Counted from the stretch's first letter, positions 1-9,705 are shown. The stretch: 64,000 bases of DNA from Alicyclobacillus sp. SP_1 (GCF_024706985.1 NZ_JAMCCX010000050.1:62001-126000), one strand, 5' to 3'. Numbers and translations are program-made. Notes: generated from the sequence alone by a model not told the origin.

Positions 1-393
1 GAAGCAGTGAAGCAGTGGAAGGCCGGTCAGCAGATAGCCGTTTTTGCAAGGCTGGAAAAGAACGAGTGGCGTGGCAACCTTCGGCCGCAACTGCGCGTCG
101 AGCGCGGGTTTTTACTGGATAATCCGCTACTCCGTGAGCAGTTTGCGCAGATGTATTTGTGGTTTCGCAGAAAAGGTGTTATCACCAAGTCAGAGATGGT
201 TGGAAAACGGGCGGAAACGGCGCGTTTGCCGTTGTTATTTCAAATTTTTTGTGAGCTCGGATTTGCTGAGGACGAAGGCACTGCGTATCATATAGTGCAT
301 ACACCGAAGCCGCGTGACTTGCGGCATTCCACCACGTATCAACGTCACTTGTGGCAGTGCATGCAAGCAGCGCTCAAGGGACCGTCGGCGTGA
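1..393 (+). CDS. recJ: RecJ single-strand exonuclease, C-terminal fragment
   Basis: The reading frame is open from the first base and ends with TGA at 391-393, so only about 130 C-terminal residues are present. The fragment contains a basic OB-like stretch followed by a winged-helix-like segment (around YLWFRRKGVITKSEM), as in the C-terminal domains of Firmicute RecJ, the 5'-3' single-strand DNA exonuclease used in mismatch and recombination repair. The call relies strongly on context: recJ lies directly before apt and rel in many Bacilli. No catalytic DHH motif can be seen because that part lies outside the window. Confidence 0.72.
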   Translation, partial: EAVKQWKAGQQIAVFARLEKNEWRGNLRPQLRVERGFLLDNPLLREQFAQMYLWFRRKGVITKSEMVGKRAETARLPLLFQIFCELGFAEDEGTAYHIVHTPKPRDLRHSTTYQRHLWQCMQAALKGPSA

Positions 394-411
394 GCTTGCA
401 AGGAGGACATC

Positions 412-930
412 ATGGGATTTGAAACGTGGATTCGAGATATCCCCAATTTCCCGAAAGAGGGAATTTTGTTTCGCGACATTACCCCGCTTCTGGCGGATGG
501 CAAGGCTTATCGAAAGGCTATCGAGCAGTTGTCCGACTTCGCTCGTTCTTGTCGAGCGGAGATGATTGTCGGCCCGGAGGCGCGTGGCTATGTGGTGGGG
601 GCACCTCTTGCAGTGATGACGGAATGTGGGTTTGCACCAGTCCGCAAGTCGGGCAAACTGCCAGGAGAGACCATCCGCGAAACGTATAGTCTAGAGTATG
701 GTGAGGATGCCTTAGAAATACACACAGATGCCATTCGACCAGGAATGCGAGTGCTGGTCGCCGACGACTTGTTGGCAACTGGAGGCACCATGCAGGCCAC
801 AGTCAAGCTGGTGCAACGGCTTGGTGGACATGTGGTTGGTGCTGCCTTTTTGATTGAGCTTGTCGCACTCGGCGGTCGCGCTCGACTCGAGGGCATTCCT
901 GTCGTCACTTTGGTGCAATACGATGGCTAA
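412..930 (+). CDS. apt: Adenine phosphoribosyltransferase
   Basis: This cytosolic salvage enzyme makes AMP from adenine and PRPP. The 172-residue length is normal for the family. The PRPP-binding loop [14 protein letters not shown] (about residues 114-127) with its acidic pair and TGGT tail is intact, and the N-terminal [15 protein letters not shown] segment is typical of Apt. An AAGGAGG ribosome site sits about 6 bases before ATG 412. The gene lies between recJ and rel, the usual Bacilli order, and is probably co-transcribed with them. Confidence 0.95.
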   Translation: MGFETWIRDIPNFPKEGILFRDITPLLADGKAYRKAIEQLSDFARSCRAEMIVGPEARGYVVGAPLAVMTECGFAPVRKSGKLPGETIRETYSLEYGEDALEIHTDAIRPGMRVLVADDLLATGGTMQATVKLVQRLGGHVVGAAFLIELVALGGRARLEGIPVVTLVQYDG

Positions 931-950
931 ACAGAGAGGAGGAGACGGCA

Positions 951-3128
951 ATGGTGAGTGAAGAACGGACACTGGACGAGCTTTGCCGCATCGTCTCCGA
1001 TTACTGTGACCCACAGGAACTCGATTTGATTTGTCGTGCCTACCGTTTCGCTGCCAACGCGCATGAAGGGCAGTTTCGGAAATCTGGGGAACCCTACATT
1101 ACGCATCCTTTGGCCGTCGCCAACATCCTTGCCGAACTGCAAGTGGATTGCACCACCATTGTGGCGGGACTGCTTCATGATGTGGTCGAGGATACGCCGG
1201 TGACCGATGCCGATCTCGTTCAGTCTTTCGGCTCGGACGTGGCTGCTTTGGTGGATGGCGTGACGAAATTGAAACGTATTAAATTTGACTCGCGCGAGGA
1301 GCAGCAGGCGGAGAATTTGCGCAAGATGTTTATGGCGATGGCTCGCGACATCCGCGTACTTATCATCAAATTGGCGGACCGTCTGCACAACATGCGTACG
1401 TTAAAATATCAGCCGCCCGACAAACAATTGCGCACCGCGCGTGAGACATTAGAGATTTTCGCGCCTTTGGCACACCGCTTGGGAATTTATACTATGAAGT
1501 GGGAATTAGAAGACGTAGCATTTCGCTATTTGAACCCCACAGAATATTATCGCATTGTGGACTTAATGGCCGAGAAGAGGAAAGAGAGAGAGCGTTATAT
1601 TGAGGAGGTCATGAATCTTCTGCGCAACCGACTTTCCGAGTTAGACTTAGCCGCAGAAGTTTCCGGACGTGCCAAACACATTTACAGTATCTATCGGAAG
1701 ATGATCACCCAAAACAAAGAGTTTAACGAAATTTACGACCTATTTGCCGTCCGAGTCACGGTGGAAAGTATTAAAGACTGCTATGGGGTGCTCGGCGTGG
1801 TTCATACGTTGTGGAAACCCATGCCGGGTCGATTTAAAGACTATATCGCCATGCCTAAAGCGAATATGTATCAAAGCTTGCACACAACGGTGATTGGACC
1901 ACGCGGTGAACCGCTCGAGATTCAAATTCGCACCTGGGAAATGCATCAAACTGCCGAATTTGGTATTGCTGCCCATTGGGTCTATAAAGAAGATGGAGAA
2001 GGCAGTCGTTCCGAAGGGAAATTTTCGCAAAAATTGGCGTGGTTTCGCGAAGTGTTGGAGTGGCAGCAGGATTTTCGAGACGCGCAGGAATTTATGGAGA
2101 CACTTAAAATTGACCTCTTTGCGGATGAGGTTTTTGTTTTCACACCGAAAGGCGATGTTTACGATTTGCCAGCGGGTTCGGTACCCATTGACTTTGCCTA
2201 TCGGGTTCATACGGACATCGGCAATCGCTGCACGGGAGCGCGCGTGAATGGGAAAATGGTGCCGCTCGACTATCGACTGCGAACGGGAGACATCGTTGAA
2301 ATTCTGACCACGAAGACGGGTTACGGGCCGAGTCGCGACTGGTTAAAAATCGTCAAGTCGTCGCAGGCCAAGAGTAAAATTCGTCAGTGGTTCAAACGGG
2401 AAAAGCGAGATGAGAACATCGCTCGTGGGCGAGAAGTGGTCGAGAGGGAATTGGTTCGCCAACGGATTGACCCTCATTTAGTCTTGTCTGGGGCTTATCT
2501 TACGGACGTGATGCAAAAATTTTCGTTTACACGGGAAGAAGATTTGTATGCGGCCGTAGGGTACGGTGGAATTAGCGCCGGGCATGTGGTGACACGTTTA
2601 GTCGAAAAACTTCGCAAAGAGCAGCAGACGGTTCAGCAGGATACGCTCAGTCTGGAGCGAAAATCGGCTTCGAAACCCACCGAGATGGGCGTGCGCGTGC
2701 GCGGCGTGGACAATATGCTGATTCGGTTTGCTCGCTGCTGTCATCCCGTTCCTGGGGATGCCATCACCGGGTTTGTTACGCGTGGTCGAGGCGTGTCGGT
2801 TCATCGCGAAGATTGTCCGAATGTGAAAAGCTTGCTTGTGGACGGTAGTCGTCAAATCGACGTGGAGTGGGCGTCACACCGAGATTGGTCTTATCACGTC
2901 GCATTGGAGGTCACTGCGATGGATAGGCATGGGTTAATTAACGAGATGATGAACGCTATTGCCGAGACAAAAACCGACATCATGGGTGTGAGTGCTCGCG
3001 TTGACAGCCAAAAAGTGGCTCACGTGCATCTCGATGTGCGCATCCGCAATCTTGACCACTTGCGCAGTGTGACGGAGCGGTTGAAACGTTTGCGAGACAC
3101 GCTCACGGTGCACCGTGTGACGCAGTGA
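951..3128 (+). CDS. relA: Bifunctional (p)ppGpp synthetase/hydrolase
   Basis: This is a long RSH-type stringent-response enzyme of 725 residues that makes and degrades (p)ppGpp. Domains in order: HD hydrolase with HDVVED (H76, D77, E80, D81), the nucleotidyltransferase-like synthetase (about 230-345, with GRFKDYIAMPK and the QIRTWEMH strand), TGS (about 385-450, beginning DEVFVFTPKG), a conserved helical/zinc-finger region with RCCHPVPGD, and a C-terminal ACT domain. The RFKD motif in the synthetase is the form found in bifunctional RSH proteins rather than the EXDD form of synthetase-only RelA. Ribosome site GAGGAGAC precedes ATG 951. Confidence 0.96.
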   Translation: MVSEERTLDELCRIVSDYCDPQELDLICRAYRFAANAHEGQFRKSGEPYITHPLAVANILAELQVDCTTIVAGLLHDVVEDTPVTDADLVQSFGSDVAALVDGVTKLKRIKFDSREEQQAENLRKMFMAMARDIRVLIIKLADRLHNMRTLKYQPPDKQLRTARETLEIFAPLAHRLGIYTMKWELEDVAFRYLNPTEYYRIVDLMAEKRKERERYIEEVMNLLRNRLSELDLAAEVSGRAKHIYSIYRKMITQNKEFNEIYDLFAVRVTVESIKDCYGVLGVVHTLWKPMPGRFKDYIAMPKANMYQSLHTTVIGPRGEPLEIQIRTWEMHQTAEFGIAAHWVYKEDGEGSRSEGKFSQKLAWFREVLEWQQDFRDAQEFMETLKIDLFADEVFVFTPKGDVYDLPAGSVPIDFAYRVHTDIGNRCTGARVNGKMVPLDYRLRTGDIVEILTTKTGYGPSRDWLKIVKSSQAKSKIRQWFKREKRDENIARGREVVERELVRQRIDPHLVLSGAYLTDVMQKFSFTREEDLYAAVGYGGISAGHVVTRLVEKLRKEQQTVQQDTLSLERKSASKPTEMGVRVRGVDNMLIRFARCCHPVPGDAITGFVTRGRGVSVHREDCPNVKSLLVDGSRQIDVEWASHRDWSYHVALEVTAMDRHGLINEMMNAIAETKTDIMGVSARVDSQKVAHVHLDVRIRNLDHLRSVTERLKRLRDTLTVHRVTQ

Positions 3129-3158
3129 GACTAAGGACCATCGTGTGAGGCAGTGAGA
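3115..3158 (+). repeat. Imperfect 16-bp direct repeat at the rel stop codon
   Basis: GTGTGACGCAGTGAGA at 3115-3130 spans the end of rel and recurs with one mismatch at 3143-3158, followed by further GTGTGAG copies up to 3178. The repeat sits just before dtd. It looks like a local duplication, and no function is claimed. Confidence 0.7.
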
Positions 3159-3184
3159 TCGGTGTGAGGGGGTGTGAGTAGAGA

Positions 3185-3622
3185 ATGAGAGTCGTTGTTC
3201 AACGGTCTGGTCCAGCAAAGGTGTGGGTCGATGACCGTGTGGTTGGCGCGATAGACGGCGGACTCGTCCTCTTGGTGGGAGTTACTCACGGGGATACAGA
3301 GCGGGATGTCGACTATCTCGCAGAGAAGACGGCACACCTGCGCATTTTTGAAGATGAGTCCGACAAGATGAACCGGAGCGTACTTGATGTCGGCCTGTCC
3401 ATCTTGTCCATCTCCCAATTTACCTTGTATGGAGATTGCCGCAAAGGGCGCCGGCCGAATTTTATGGAGGCGGCCTCACCGCATTTAGCCGAGCCGCTGT
3501 ATGATTCCTTTAACCAAGCTCTCCGGCGACGAGGCCTCACCGTAGCCACGGGTGTGTTCGGCGCCATGATGAAAGTAGAATTGGTCAACGATGGTCCAGT
3601 CACATTGTTGCTCGAAAGTTAG
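3185..3622 (+). CDS. dtd: D-aminoacyl-tRNA deacylase
   Basis: This enzyme hydrolyses D-amino acids wrongly attached to tRNA. The 145-residue length is exactly typical. The two signature motifs that form the active-site cleft are present: [10 protein letters not shown] (about residues 75-84) and the C-terminal NDGPVT, the cross-subunit Gly-Pro motif. The ATG at 3185 follows a G-rich stretch with AGGGGG about 13 bases upstream. The rel-dtd order is common in Bacilli and suggests co-transcription. Confidence 0.95.
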   Translation: MRVVVQRSGPAKVWVDDRVVGAIDGGLVLLVGVTHGDTERDVDYLAEKTAHLRIFEDESDKMNRSVLDVGLSILSISQFTLYGDCRKGRRPNFMEAASPHLAEPLYDSFNQALRRRGLTVATGVFGAMMKVELVNDGPVTLLLES

Positions 3623-3641
3623 TGGTCGAGGAGGAAAAGGT

Positions 3642-4286
3642 ATGCACATTCGAAAGTTTGTCGTCTCTCCCGTTCAATCCAACTGCTACGTTGTTTCGGA
3701 ATCTCAGGAGAGGGGTGCACAAGCAGTCCTTATTGACCCTGGTGACATCCATCTCGATGCGGTTTTCTCCTACATTGAAGACGAAGGGTTGCGCCTCGTG
3801 GCCAACTGGAACACGCATGCTCATTTCGATCACGTTGCAGGCGCCAACCTCGTCCGCTCGAAGTATGGTATCTCCGCTTGGCTTCACCCAGATGACTTGG
3901 TTGTCTGGGATGCGGTTCCCGCATCGGTCTTGCGATTCACTGGCGAGACCGTCGCCCCGCTCCTGCCGCCCGAACAAGAGTTAAGGGATGGCATGGAACT
4001 GCGCCTCGGCGATTTGACCTTTCAGGTCATGTCGACACCAGGGCATTCACCGGGATCGGTCATCTTGTATGATGAAACCGTCGCGTTTACTGGCGACACC
4101 TTGTTTGCAGGCACGATTGGCCGCACGGACTTGCCACATTCGAGTTCTCAGCAGATGGAAGCATCGTTGCAGAAGCTGTGGTCCCTGCCCGAATCTCTCC
4201 GCTGCTATCCTGGTCACATGGGGGAGACGACGCTTGCCTCAGAGCGGCAGTCCAACCCGTTTTTGTTAGCGCATCGTCCGAGGTAG
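3642..4286 (+). CDS. MBL-fold metallo-hydrolase (glyoxalase II-like)
   Basis: This 214-residue metallo-beta-lactamase-fold hydrolase carries the metal motif THAHFDH near residue 66, a downstream GHSPGS histidine, the GDTLF aspartate and a late CYPGHMGETT histidine, as in glyoxalase II/YqgX-type thiolesterases. An in-frame codon at 3591 exists, but ATG 3642 is preferred because GAGGAGGAAAAGG lies just upstream and the family begins near MHIRKF. It follows dtd with a 19-base gap. The exact substrate cannot be told from sequence. Confidence 0.9.
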   Translation: MHIRKFVVSPVQSNCYVVSESQERGAQAVLIDPGDIHLDAVFSYIEDEGLRLVANWNTHAHFDHVAGANLVRSKYGISAWLHPDDLVVWDAVPASVLRFTGETVAPLLPPEQELRDGMELRLGDLTFQVMSTPGHSPGSVILYDETVAFTGDTLFAGTIGRTDLPHSSSQQMEASLQKLWSLPESLRCYPGHMGETTLASERQSNPFLLAHRPR

Positions 4287-4403
4287 GTACAACCTGAGAC
4301 TCATTCTCTGCCAGCGCGGTACAGAAACCACCGTGAGGAGTGAGTCCGCCGTTTGCATGATGCCGGGAAACTGGCTATACTCGGACAAGCAAACTGTTCC
4401 CGA

Positions 4404-4500
4404 GGGAGCGGATGGGGTACTGGTGTCCTTCCCGGTCTTCAAAACCGAGTGCGTCCGGTGGTGCCGGATGGGTGGGTTCGATTCCCACGCGCTCCCGCCA
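4404..4500 (+). tRNA. selC: tRNA-Sec (anticodon UCA)
   Basis: This 97-nt tRNA encodes its own CCA (4498-4500). The anticodon loop CUUCAAA (4437-4443) carries anticodon UCA (4439-4441), which reads the UGA codon. The shape is that of bacterial tRNA-Sec. The acceptor arm is 7 Watson-Crick pairs plus a G-G at position 8 (4404-4411 with 4489-4496), and the T stem has 5 pairs (4472-4476/4484-4488). The D stem has 6 pairs, including G-U pairs, with a 4-nt loop (4414-4429). The long variable arm has a 7-pair stem (4452-4458/4464-4470). The anticodon stem has one C-A mismatch. A tRNA-Ser would read GA in the loop centre, so UCA argues for selC. No selA, selB or selD lies in the window. Confidence 0.9.
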
Positions 4501-4513
4501 AGGAGATAGGCGT

Positions 4514-5785
4514 ATGCAGGTGTTCTTCAAAAAATTCGAAAGCAGCAGTCCCTTGCGTTCTCGACCGGATTCACAGAACCGTTTTGGGGCGAACATCGTT
4601 CGATGGTGTCTCTATCTGTTGTTGGCGTATCCAATTGTGGATTATGCCATGGTTCGTTATGGTCTGCCTTTCGACCATTCGTGGAGTTCCATCGTGCTGG
4701 TCTTACTCGCACTGGTCGCGGTGGTTCGCTATGCACAAGGCTACCGTCCAGAAACCTTCTTTTGGTCGAAGTTTGCAGCATGGTACATTGTCTTTTGTTT
4801 GGCGTTGCTGATTATCGGAACTCCGAGCAGCAACGTCGATTATGGAGCTTTTTTTATTGATGTGAAGTACATTTTCGTGGGTCTTCTCCTGCCTTATCTC
4901 GTAGAGCCTGAAGAAGTTTTGAGCTACCTGTACGTAGGCGCCGTCGTTTCCCTCTTGCTCGGGCTGGACGGCGTCTTTCAATATATCACGAAGGTTCCAA
5001 TTCCTGTCGGTTGGACGGATGTCGGCGAGCACGTGCGGACACGCGTCTTTTCGGTCTTTGGTTCGCCCGCGGAGTTTGGTGCGCATATGGAGATGGCGGT
5101 TCCGCTCTTTCTAGGGCTGTTTGTCTATGACCAAGACTCTCGGCGTCGCTGGCTTTACGCGCTCGGAGCAATAGCTGGACTCGCCACGTTGCTGTTTACT
5201 TACGATCGCGGTTCGTGGCTGGGCCTATCTCTCGCTGCACTTTGTGTGGCGGTCTTTTACGACCGTCGAATTTTTGTCGGACTACTGCTCGCCCTGCTGG
5301 TTGCCTGGTTTGTCCCATCGATTCACCATCGCATTGTCGATTTGTTCAGCCCCGTATACTGGATGAAGTCTTCGGCGGGTGGACGAATCATGCGCTGGGA
5401 GACGGCGTTTAACCGCATGTCTAGAAATCCATTGTTTGGCGTGGGACTCGGCAAATATGGAGGAGGGTTAGCTTCCGTCTACCACTTTTCCATTTATTCG
5501 GACAATTACTACGCAAAAATTCTTGGCGAGTCTGGCCTTGTTGGATTGGTGCTCTTTGTTGGGATGCATCTCGCGATTGTGCGCGAGATGGTCCAGACGG
5601 TCGTTCGGCGGGCTACCGGCGCCACGCGCTATTTAGCACTGGGTGGCTTGATTGGGACGCTATCGATGCTGATTCACAGTTTTGTCGAGAATCTGTTCGA
5701 ATACTCCGCGACGGCTGTGTTTTACTTTTTGATGATTGGCTTGCTGTTGCTCTGGGGCAGAGTCTTGGATAAGTCGAAGCAATAA
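4514..5785 (+). CDS. O-antigen ligase/polymerase-family membrane protein
   Basis: This 423-residue polytopic protein has about ten hydrophobic segments, an FSVFGSPAEFGAHM motif that matches the conserved FG(N/S)P loop of Wzy/WaaL proteins, and a late HSFVENLFEYS segment, also conserved in the family. It probably ligates or polymerises glycans at the outer face of the membrane. ATG 4514 has AAGGAGAT directly before it and lies only 13 bases after the tRNA-Sec CCA end, so read-through from the tRNA promoter is likely. A larger frame starting at 4412 runs through the tRNA and is rejected. The next gene is a glycosyltransferase. Confidence 0.85.
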   Translation: MQVFFKKFESSSPLRSRPDSQNRFGANIVRWCLYLLLAYPIVDYAMVRYGLPFDHSWSSIVLVLLALVAVVRYAQGYRPETFFWSKFAAWYIVFCLALLIIGTPSSNVDYGAFFIDVKYIFVGLLLPYLVEPEEVLSYLYVGAVVSLLLGLDGVFQYITKVPIPVGWTDVGEHVRTRVFSVFGSPAEFGAHMEMAVPLFLGLFVYDQDSRRRWLYALGAIAGLATLLFTYDRGSWLGLSLAALCVAVFYDRRIFVGLLLALLVAWFVPSIHHRIVDLFSPVYWMKSSAGGRIMRWETAFNRMSRNPLFGVGLGKYGGGLASVYHFSIYSDNYYAKILGESGLVGLVLFVGMHLAIVREMVQTVVRRATGATRYLALGGLIGTLSMLIHSFVENLFEYSATAVFYFLMIGLLLLWGRVLDKSKQ

Positions 5786-5906
5786 GGTATGATAGTGGCG
5801 ATGCCTGTGTCCATCTACTCTGGCAGGAAAGTATTGAATTTTAGGCGGTACTGGTTTGCCTGACGTTGAATGGAGAAACAGCATATCGAATTCGTGGAGG
5901 ATCGCG

Positions 5907-7154
5907 ATGAATTCTGTCTATGTTTTCGTTGGCCTACTGTACTTGGTGTTGCTTATCATCACCGTGGTCACATCGATATATCAATTTGCTTTCTCGCTGT
6001 TCGGTATCAAAGAGGGAAGGACGGCTGTGGCGTCCCCGCCGGTTAAGCGTTTTGCAGTCATCATTCCTGGTCACAATGAAGAGCGTGTCATAGGACCTCT
6101 GATTGAGAGTATCAAGGCGCAACATTACCCGATGGAGCTCATTGACATTCATTTGATTGCCGATAATTGCACCGATCACACCGCAGATGTAGGACGCAAG
6201 TACGGTGCCATTGTGCACGAACGGTTTGACCCGGTTCATGCTGGAAAGGGCTATGCCATAGAGTGGATGATCGGTCAATTGCGCACGTATGGAGAGGCAT
6301 ACGACGCAATCGTCATGTTTGATGCAGACAACTTAGTGGACGCAGACTTTTTATCCATCATGAATGACAAGCTGTGCCGTGGTCATCGCGTGATTCAAGG
6401 CTATTTGGGGGTAAAAAATCCTTTTGACACTTGGGTCAGCGTGTCTCTGGCACTGTCTTATTGGTATGACAATCGCATGTGGCAGCACGCCCGGCAAAAC
6501 TTAAACCTGCCTTGTGCTCTGGGTGGCACTGGGCTGTGCATTGACTACAACTTGCTTCAAGAGATGGGCTGGGGAGCTACGGGTTTGACGGAGGACTTAG
6601 AGTTCGGGGTGCGCTGTGTGGAGCGGGGAGTCATTCCCACATGGGCTCACGAAGCCAAAGTCTTTGATGAAAAGCCGACTACGTTCTTCGCCTCGTTCCG
6701 TCAGCGCTTGCGCTGGCAACAGGGCCACTTTCAATGCGCGCATGACCACATGTTGCCGCTTTTCATTCAAGGCATCAAGGAGCGTAATTTGAGCAAGTTT
6801 GATACGGCAGTATATCTGTTTCAGCCAATGCGTGCCATCATTGTCCTGATGATGTCCGTCATACTCTTTGTAGCGGATTATCTTCTGCCCGCTCGAATTG
6901 CACATTTGATGATTTATCCACTTCCTGAAGAAATTTTGATTGTCACAGGTGCTGTGCTGTTTCTCCAAATTCCTTTTACGCTCTTGTTGGAGCGGAGCAA
7001 TTGGAGAGCTTATTTTGGACTCGTCATCATGCCACTGTTTTTGTGGACATGGGGACCAGTTTCGCTGCATGCGTACTTCACAAGGAACAATAAAAAATGG
7101 TATCACACTGTGCACAAACGCTCTCTGCGCTTGAGTCAAATTAAGGACAGCTAA
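5907..7154 (+). CDS. Membrane glycosyltransferase family 2
   Basis: This 415-residue processive-type GT2 has one N-terminal membrane segment (about 3-28), a catalytic domain and about four C-terminal membrane segments. Motifs: DADN (metal and sugar-nucleotide binding), TEDLEFG (catalytic Asp region) and QRLRWQQGH (the QxxRW-like motif of cellulose/hyaluronan/PgaC-type synthases). It should transfer sugars from nucleotide donors to an extracytoplasmic polymer. Start ATG 5907 has GGAGG about 7 bases upstream. It follows the O-antigen-ligase-like gene, suggesting a small exopolysaccharide unit. The product is unknown. Confidence 0.88.
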   Translation: MNSVYVFVGLLYLVLLIITVVTSIYQFAFSLFGIKEGRTAVASPPVKRFAVIIPGHNEERVIGPLIESIKAQHYPMELIDIHLIADNCTDHTADVGRKYGAIVHERFDPVHAGKGYAIEWMIGQLRTYGEAYDAIVMFDADNLVDADFLSIMNDKLCRGHRVIQGYLGVKNPFDTWVSVSLALSYWYDNRMWQHARQNLNLPCALGGTGLCIDYNLLQEMGWGATGLTEDLEFGVRCVERGVIPTWAHEAKVFDEKPTTFFASFRQRLRWQQGHFQCAHDHMLPLFIQGIKERNLSKFDTAVYLFQPMRAIIVLMMSVILFVADYLLPARIAHLMIYPLPEEILIVTGAVLFLQIPFTLLLERSNWRAYFGLVIMPLFLWTWGPVSLHAYFTRNNKKWYHTVHKRSLRLSQIKDS

Positions 7155-7175
7155 AAGGGAAAGGCTGCGTGTTCA

Positions 7176-7231
7176 AAGAGCATCGGCACCGCACATCTCT
7201 CAGCGAGAGACCCTGCGGTGCCGATGCTCTT
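7176..7231. terminator. Long nested hairpin between converging genes
   Basis: A perfect 18-bp inverted repeat (7176-7193 with 7214-7231) encloses a second 6-bp hairpin, TCTCTC-AGC-GAGAGA. It lies exactly between the converging glycosyltransferase and copper ATPase genes, so a bidirectional transcription terminator is likely, although the T-tracts are short. Confidence 0.8.
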
Positions 7232-7275
7232 CTGTTTCTAAAACTCTACGCCGTTGCCTGCTGGCAAAGCATCAC

Positions 7276-9468
7276 TTATCTGTAGACTGCAAAGCGAATT
7301 CTGCGGAGAAGAAGACTGTTTAGAACCACCGTGACAGAACTCAGAGCCATTGCTGCGCCCGCCAGCATGGGATTGAAAAATCCAAGTGCCGCAAAAGGTA
7401 TGATGATTAAATTGTAGAGTAACGACCCGAATAAATTTTGCCGAATCTTCCTCCTCATTTTCCTCGCAATGTCAAGAGACTCGAGAATTTTAGTTGGCTG
7501 ACCTTGAACAATCGTGATGTCTGCGGTCTGGAGTGCCAACTCTGCGCCCGTGCCGAGAGCGATGCCTAGATTGGCGGTTGCAAGGGCAGGCGCGTCATTG
7601 ATGCCGTCTCCAACCATCGCCACGACTCTCCCAGACTCCTTGAGGCTCTGAATGAGGCGAACTTTGTCGTCGGGTCGAGCATCGGCCGTGATGCGTTCAA
7701 TCCCGACTTGTTGTGCGATGTTTTGGCAAGCAGTCACATTGTCTCCCGAGACAAGATGAACCTCGAGTCCAAGTCGTCGCAGACGCCGAACGGCGGTCAC
7801 AGCGTCTGGTTTGAGTGGGTCGTAGAGCGCCATGACCCCCACAGGAATCCCGTCTCGTACGACCACCACAACGGACTTTCCTTCTCGTTCCCAAGCTTCT
7901 ACGTGTTCTTGAACGCCCCGTTCATAAAGCCTGTGAATGGCCCATTCCGCTCTGCCAATGCGGACCGATTTTCCGTCGACCATTCCGATGATTCCCTGGC
8001 CTACGAGGTTCTCTGCGTTTGTTTCGTTGGAAAAAGAAACGCCTTGCTGACGAGCAAATTTTTGAATGGCCACAGCAATCGGATGCGACACGGAGGATTC
8101 GAGACGGGCTGCTGCCGCGAGGACGGTGTTTGAGCGCACACCGGGAATTGTCCAGAAGTCCGTGACCGTCATTTTCCCTTCGGTAAGAGTTCCGGTTTTG
8201 TCCAAAACGACGGTATCGATATCGAGAGCGCGCTCCAAACACTCGGTGCTACGAACCAAGATGCCCCGGCTCGCCGCAACGCCAGTGCCGACCATGATGG
8301 CGGTCGGAGTCGCGAGTCCGAGTGCACAGGGACAGGCGGCGACGAGAACGCTGATGGCAGGTAGCCAAGCGTGCGGCCATCCAGCGCTGACCCCTTGGTA
8401 GAGGTACGTTGCCAGGGAAGCCAGCAGCACAGTCGGTACGAAGAGCGTACTGATGGTATCTACGAGTCGTTGTACAGAAGCTTTTGAGCCCTGAGCTTCT
8501 TCCACAATTCGAATCATTTGTGCGAGAGCAGTGGCGGATCCTGTTCGTGTAATGCGCACTAAGATGGGTGCTTCGTAGTTGAGTGCCCCGCCAATCACAG
8601 GGTCTCCGGGACGTTTCTGCAGTGGCGTGGTCTCTCCCGTCAAGAAGGATTCATCCACCGTGCTCACGCCTTCGATGATCTGTCCATCTTGAGGAACCGT
8701 TTCTCCCACCGCGACGGCGACGATATTGCCGACCGACAAGTCGTCCACGGATACCTCCCGGACGCCACTGTCGCTAAGGAGGCGCGCGGTTGGAACGGAT
8801 CTCTGTAGGAGGGCCTCCATCGCTTGGACGGAGGCCCTCTTGCCTCGTCCCTCCAAGTACTTGCCGATGACAATCGTGGTAATGACGGTGGCGGAGCAGT
8901 CGAAATAGACGTCTGTATGACCGCTGGCGAAGGACACCACACTGTAGAAGTAAGCGACGGTCGAACTGATGGTGACCAATAAATCCATAGTCGCGTGACG
9001 CGTTCGTAGAGCAGACCAAGCGCCTTGATAAAATCGTCGACCGATATAGAACTGCACCGGTGTAGCCAGTATCCACTCTGTCCATACGGGCATAAACGAG
9101 TAGCCGAACAGCATGGCAGTCATTTCGAGCACGAGCGGGATGGTTAACACCAAAGCGAGCCACAATTCGTTGGCGTCCGTGTTTTCAGTGCGGACTTGAC
9201 GAGACGAACTTGCCCGCACCGTCCGGTCGACTGGCTCTGCGCCGTATCCCGCTTTTTGCACGGCACTGAGGATGGCAGGCAGTGCGTCTGCTCCAGAAAA
9301 GTGACCCAGTACGACCGCGTGTTCCGTCGCTAGGTTGACGCGCGCGTCTTCCACTCCGGGAACCCGCTTGACGACCTTTTCAATCCGTGTGGCGCACGCC
9401 GCACAGTGCATGCCCGTGATAGCCAAGTCGATTTGTTCTAACTCGGCTTTGGCCGCAGATGATTCCAA
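7276..9468 (-). CDS. copA: Copper-exporting P1B-type ATPase
   Basis: This heavy-metal pump of about 730 residues has one N-terminal HMA domain with GMHCAACA, transmembrane helices, the CPC metal-transport motif (ACPCALGLATPTA), phosphorylation site DKTGT, HP motif (SVSHPIA) and hinge GDGINDAPAL. The CPC plus HMA combination indicates Cu(I) export. TTG 9468 is favoured as start because GGGAGGGGGG lies about 8 bases upstream on the minus strand. A longer frame to 9528 has no ribosome site. Copper-handling cupredoxin and oxidase genes lie 2-6 kb away. No CsoR-type repressor was seen. Confidence 0.93.
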   Translation of the reverse strand: MESSAAKAELEQIDLAITGMHCAACATRIEKVVKRVPGVEDARVNLATEHAVVLGHFSGADALPAILSAVQKAGYGAEPVDRTVRASSSRQVRTENTDANELWLALVLTIPLVLEMTAMLFGYSFMPVWTEWILATPVQFYIGRRFYQGAWSALRTRHATMDLLVTISSTVAYFYSVVSFASGHTDVYFDCSATVITTIVIGKYLEGRGKRASVQAMEALLQRSVPTARLLSDSGVREVSVDDLSVGNIVAVAVGETVPQDGQIIEGVSTVDESFLTGETTPLQKRPGDPVIGGALNYEAPILVRITRTGSATALAQMIRIVEEAQGSKASVQRLVDTISTLFVPTVLLASLATYLYQGVSAGWPHAWLPAISVLVAACPCALGLATPTAIMVGTGVAASRGILVRSTECLERALDIDTVVLDKTGTLTEGKMTVTDFWTIPGVRSNTVLAAAARLESSVSHPIAVAIQKFARQQGVSFSNETNAENLVGQGIIGMVDGKSVRIGRAEWAIHRLYERGVQEHVEAWEREGKSVVVVVRDGIPVGVMALYDPLKPDAVTAVRRLRRLGLEVHLVSGDNVTACQNIAQQVGIERITADARPDDKVRLIQSLKESGRVVAMVGDGINDAPALATANLGIALGTGAELALQTADITIVQGQPTKILESLDIARKMRRKIRQNLFGSLLYNLIIIPFAALGFFNPMLAGAAMALSSVTVVLNSLLLRRIRFAVYR

Positions 9469-9705
9469 GCCGTGTCCCCCCTCCCTGTCCAGTGGGCTCC
9501 GCCCAATGTGCGAGGCGGCAATGAGCAACGCTCGCGGTCACGACGGGTGGCCCACTTAGTACATGCTATTCAAGGCATGCTCGGACATGTCAGGTGGGTA
9601 GCGCTGTTCGCGTAGGTAGGTCTGCTACTATTTGGCCGCCACCGGGAAAGTATGCAGTAGAGGCACTGCGGTGATAATGACCACAGAAGAACAGGGGGGA
9701 GCTGT

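Noticed and set aside
4353-4811. Open frames (starting 4353 and 4412) running through the tRNA
   Set aside because: They cross the folded tRNA-Sec; the real gene start is ATG 4514 with its own ribosome site.
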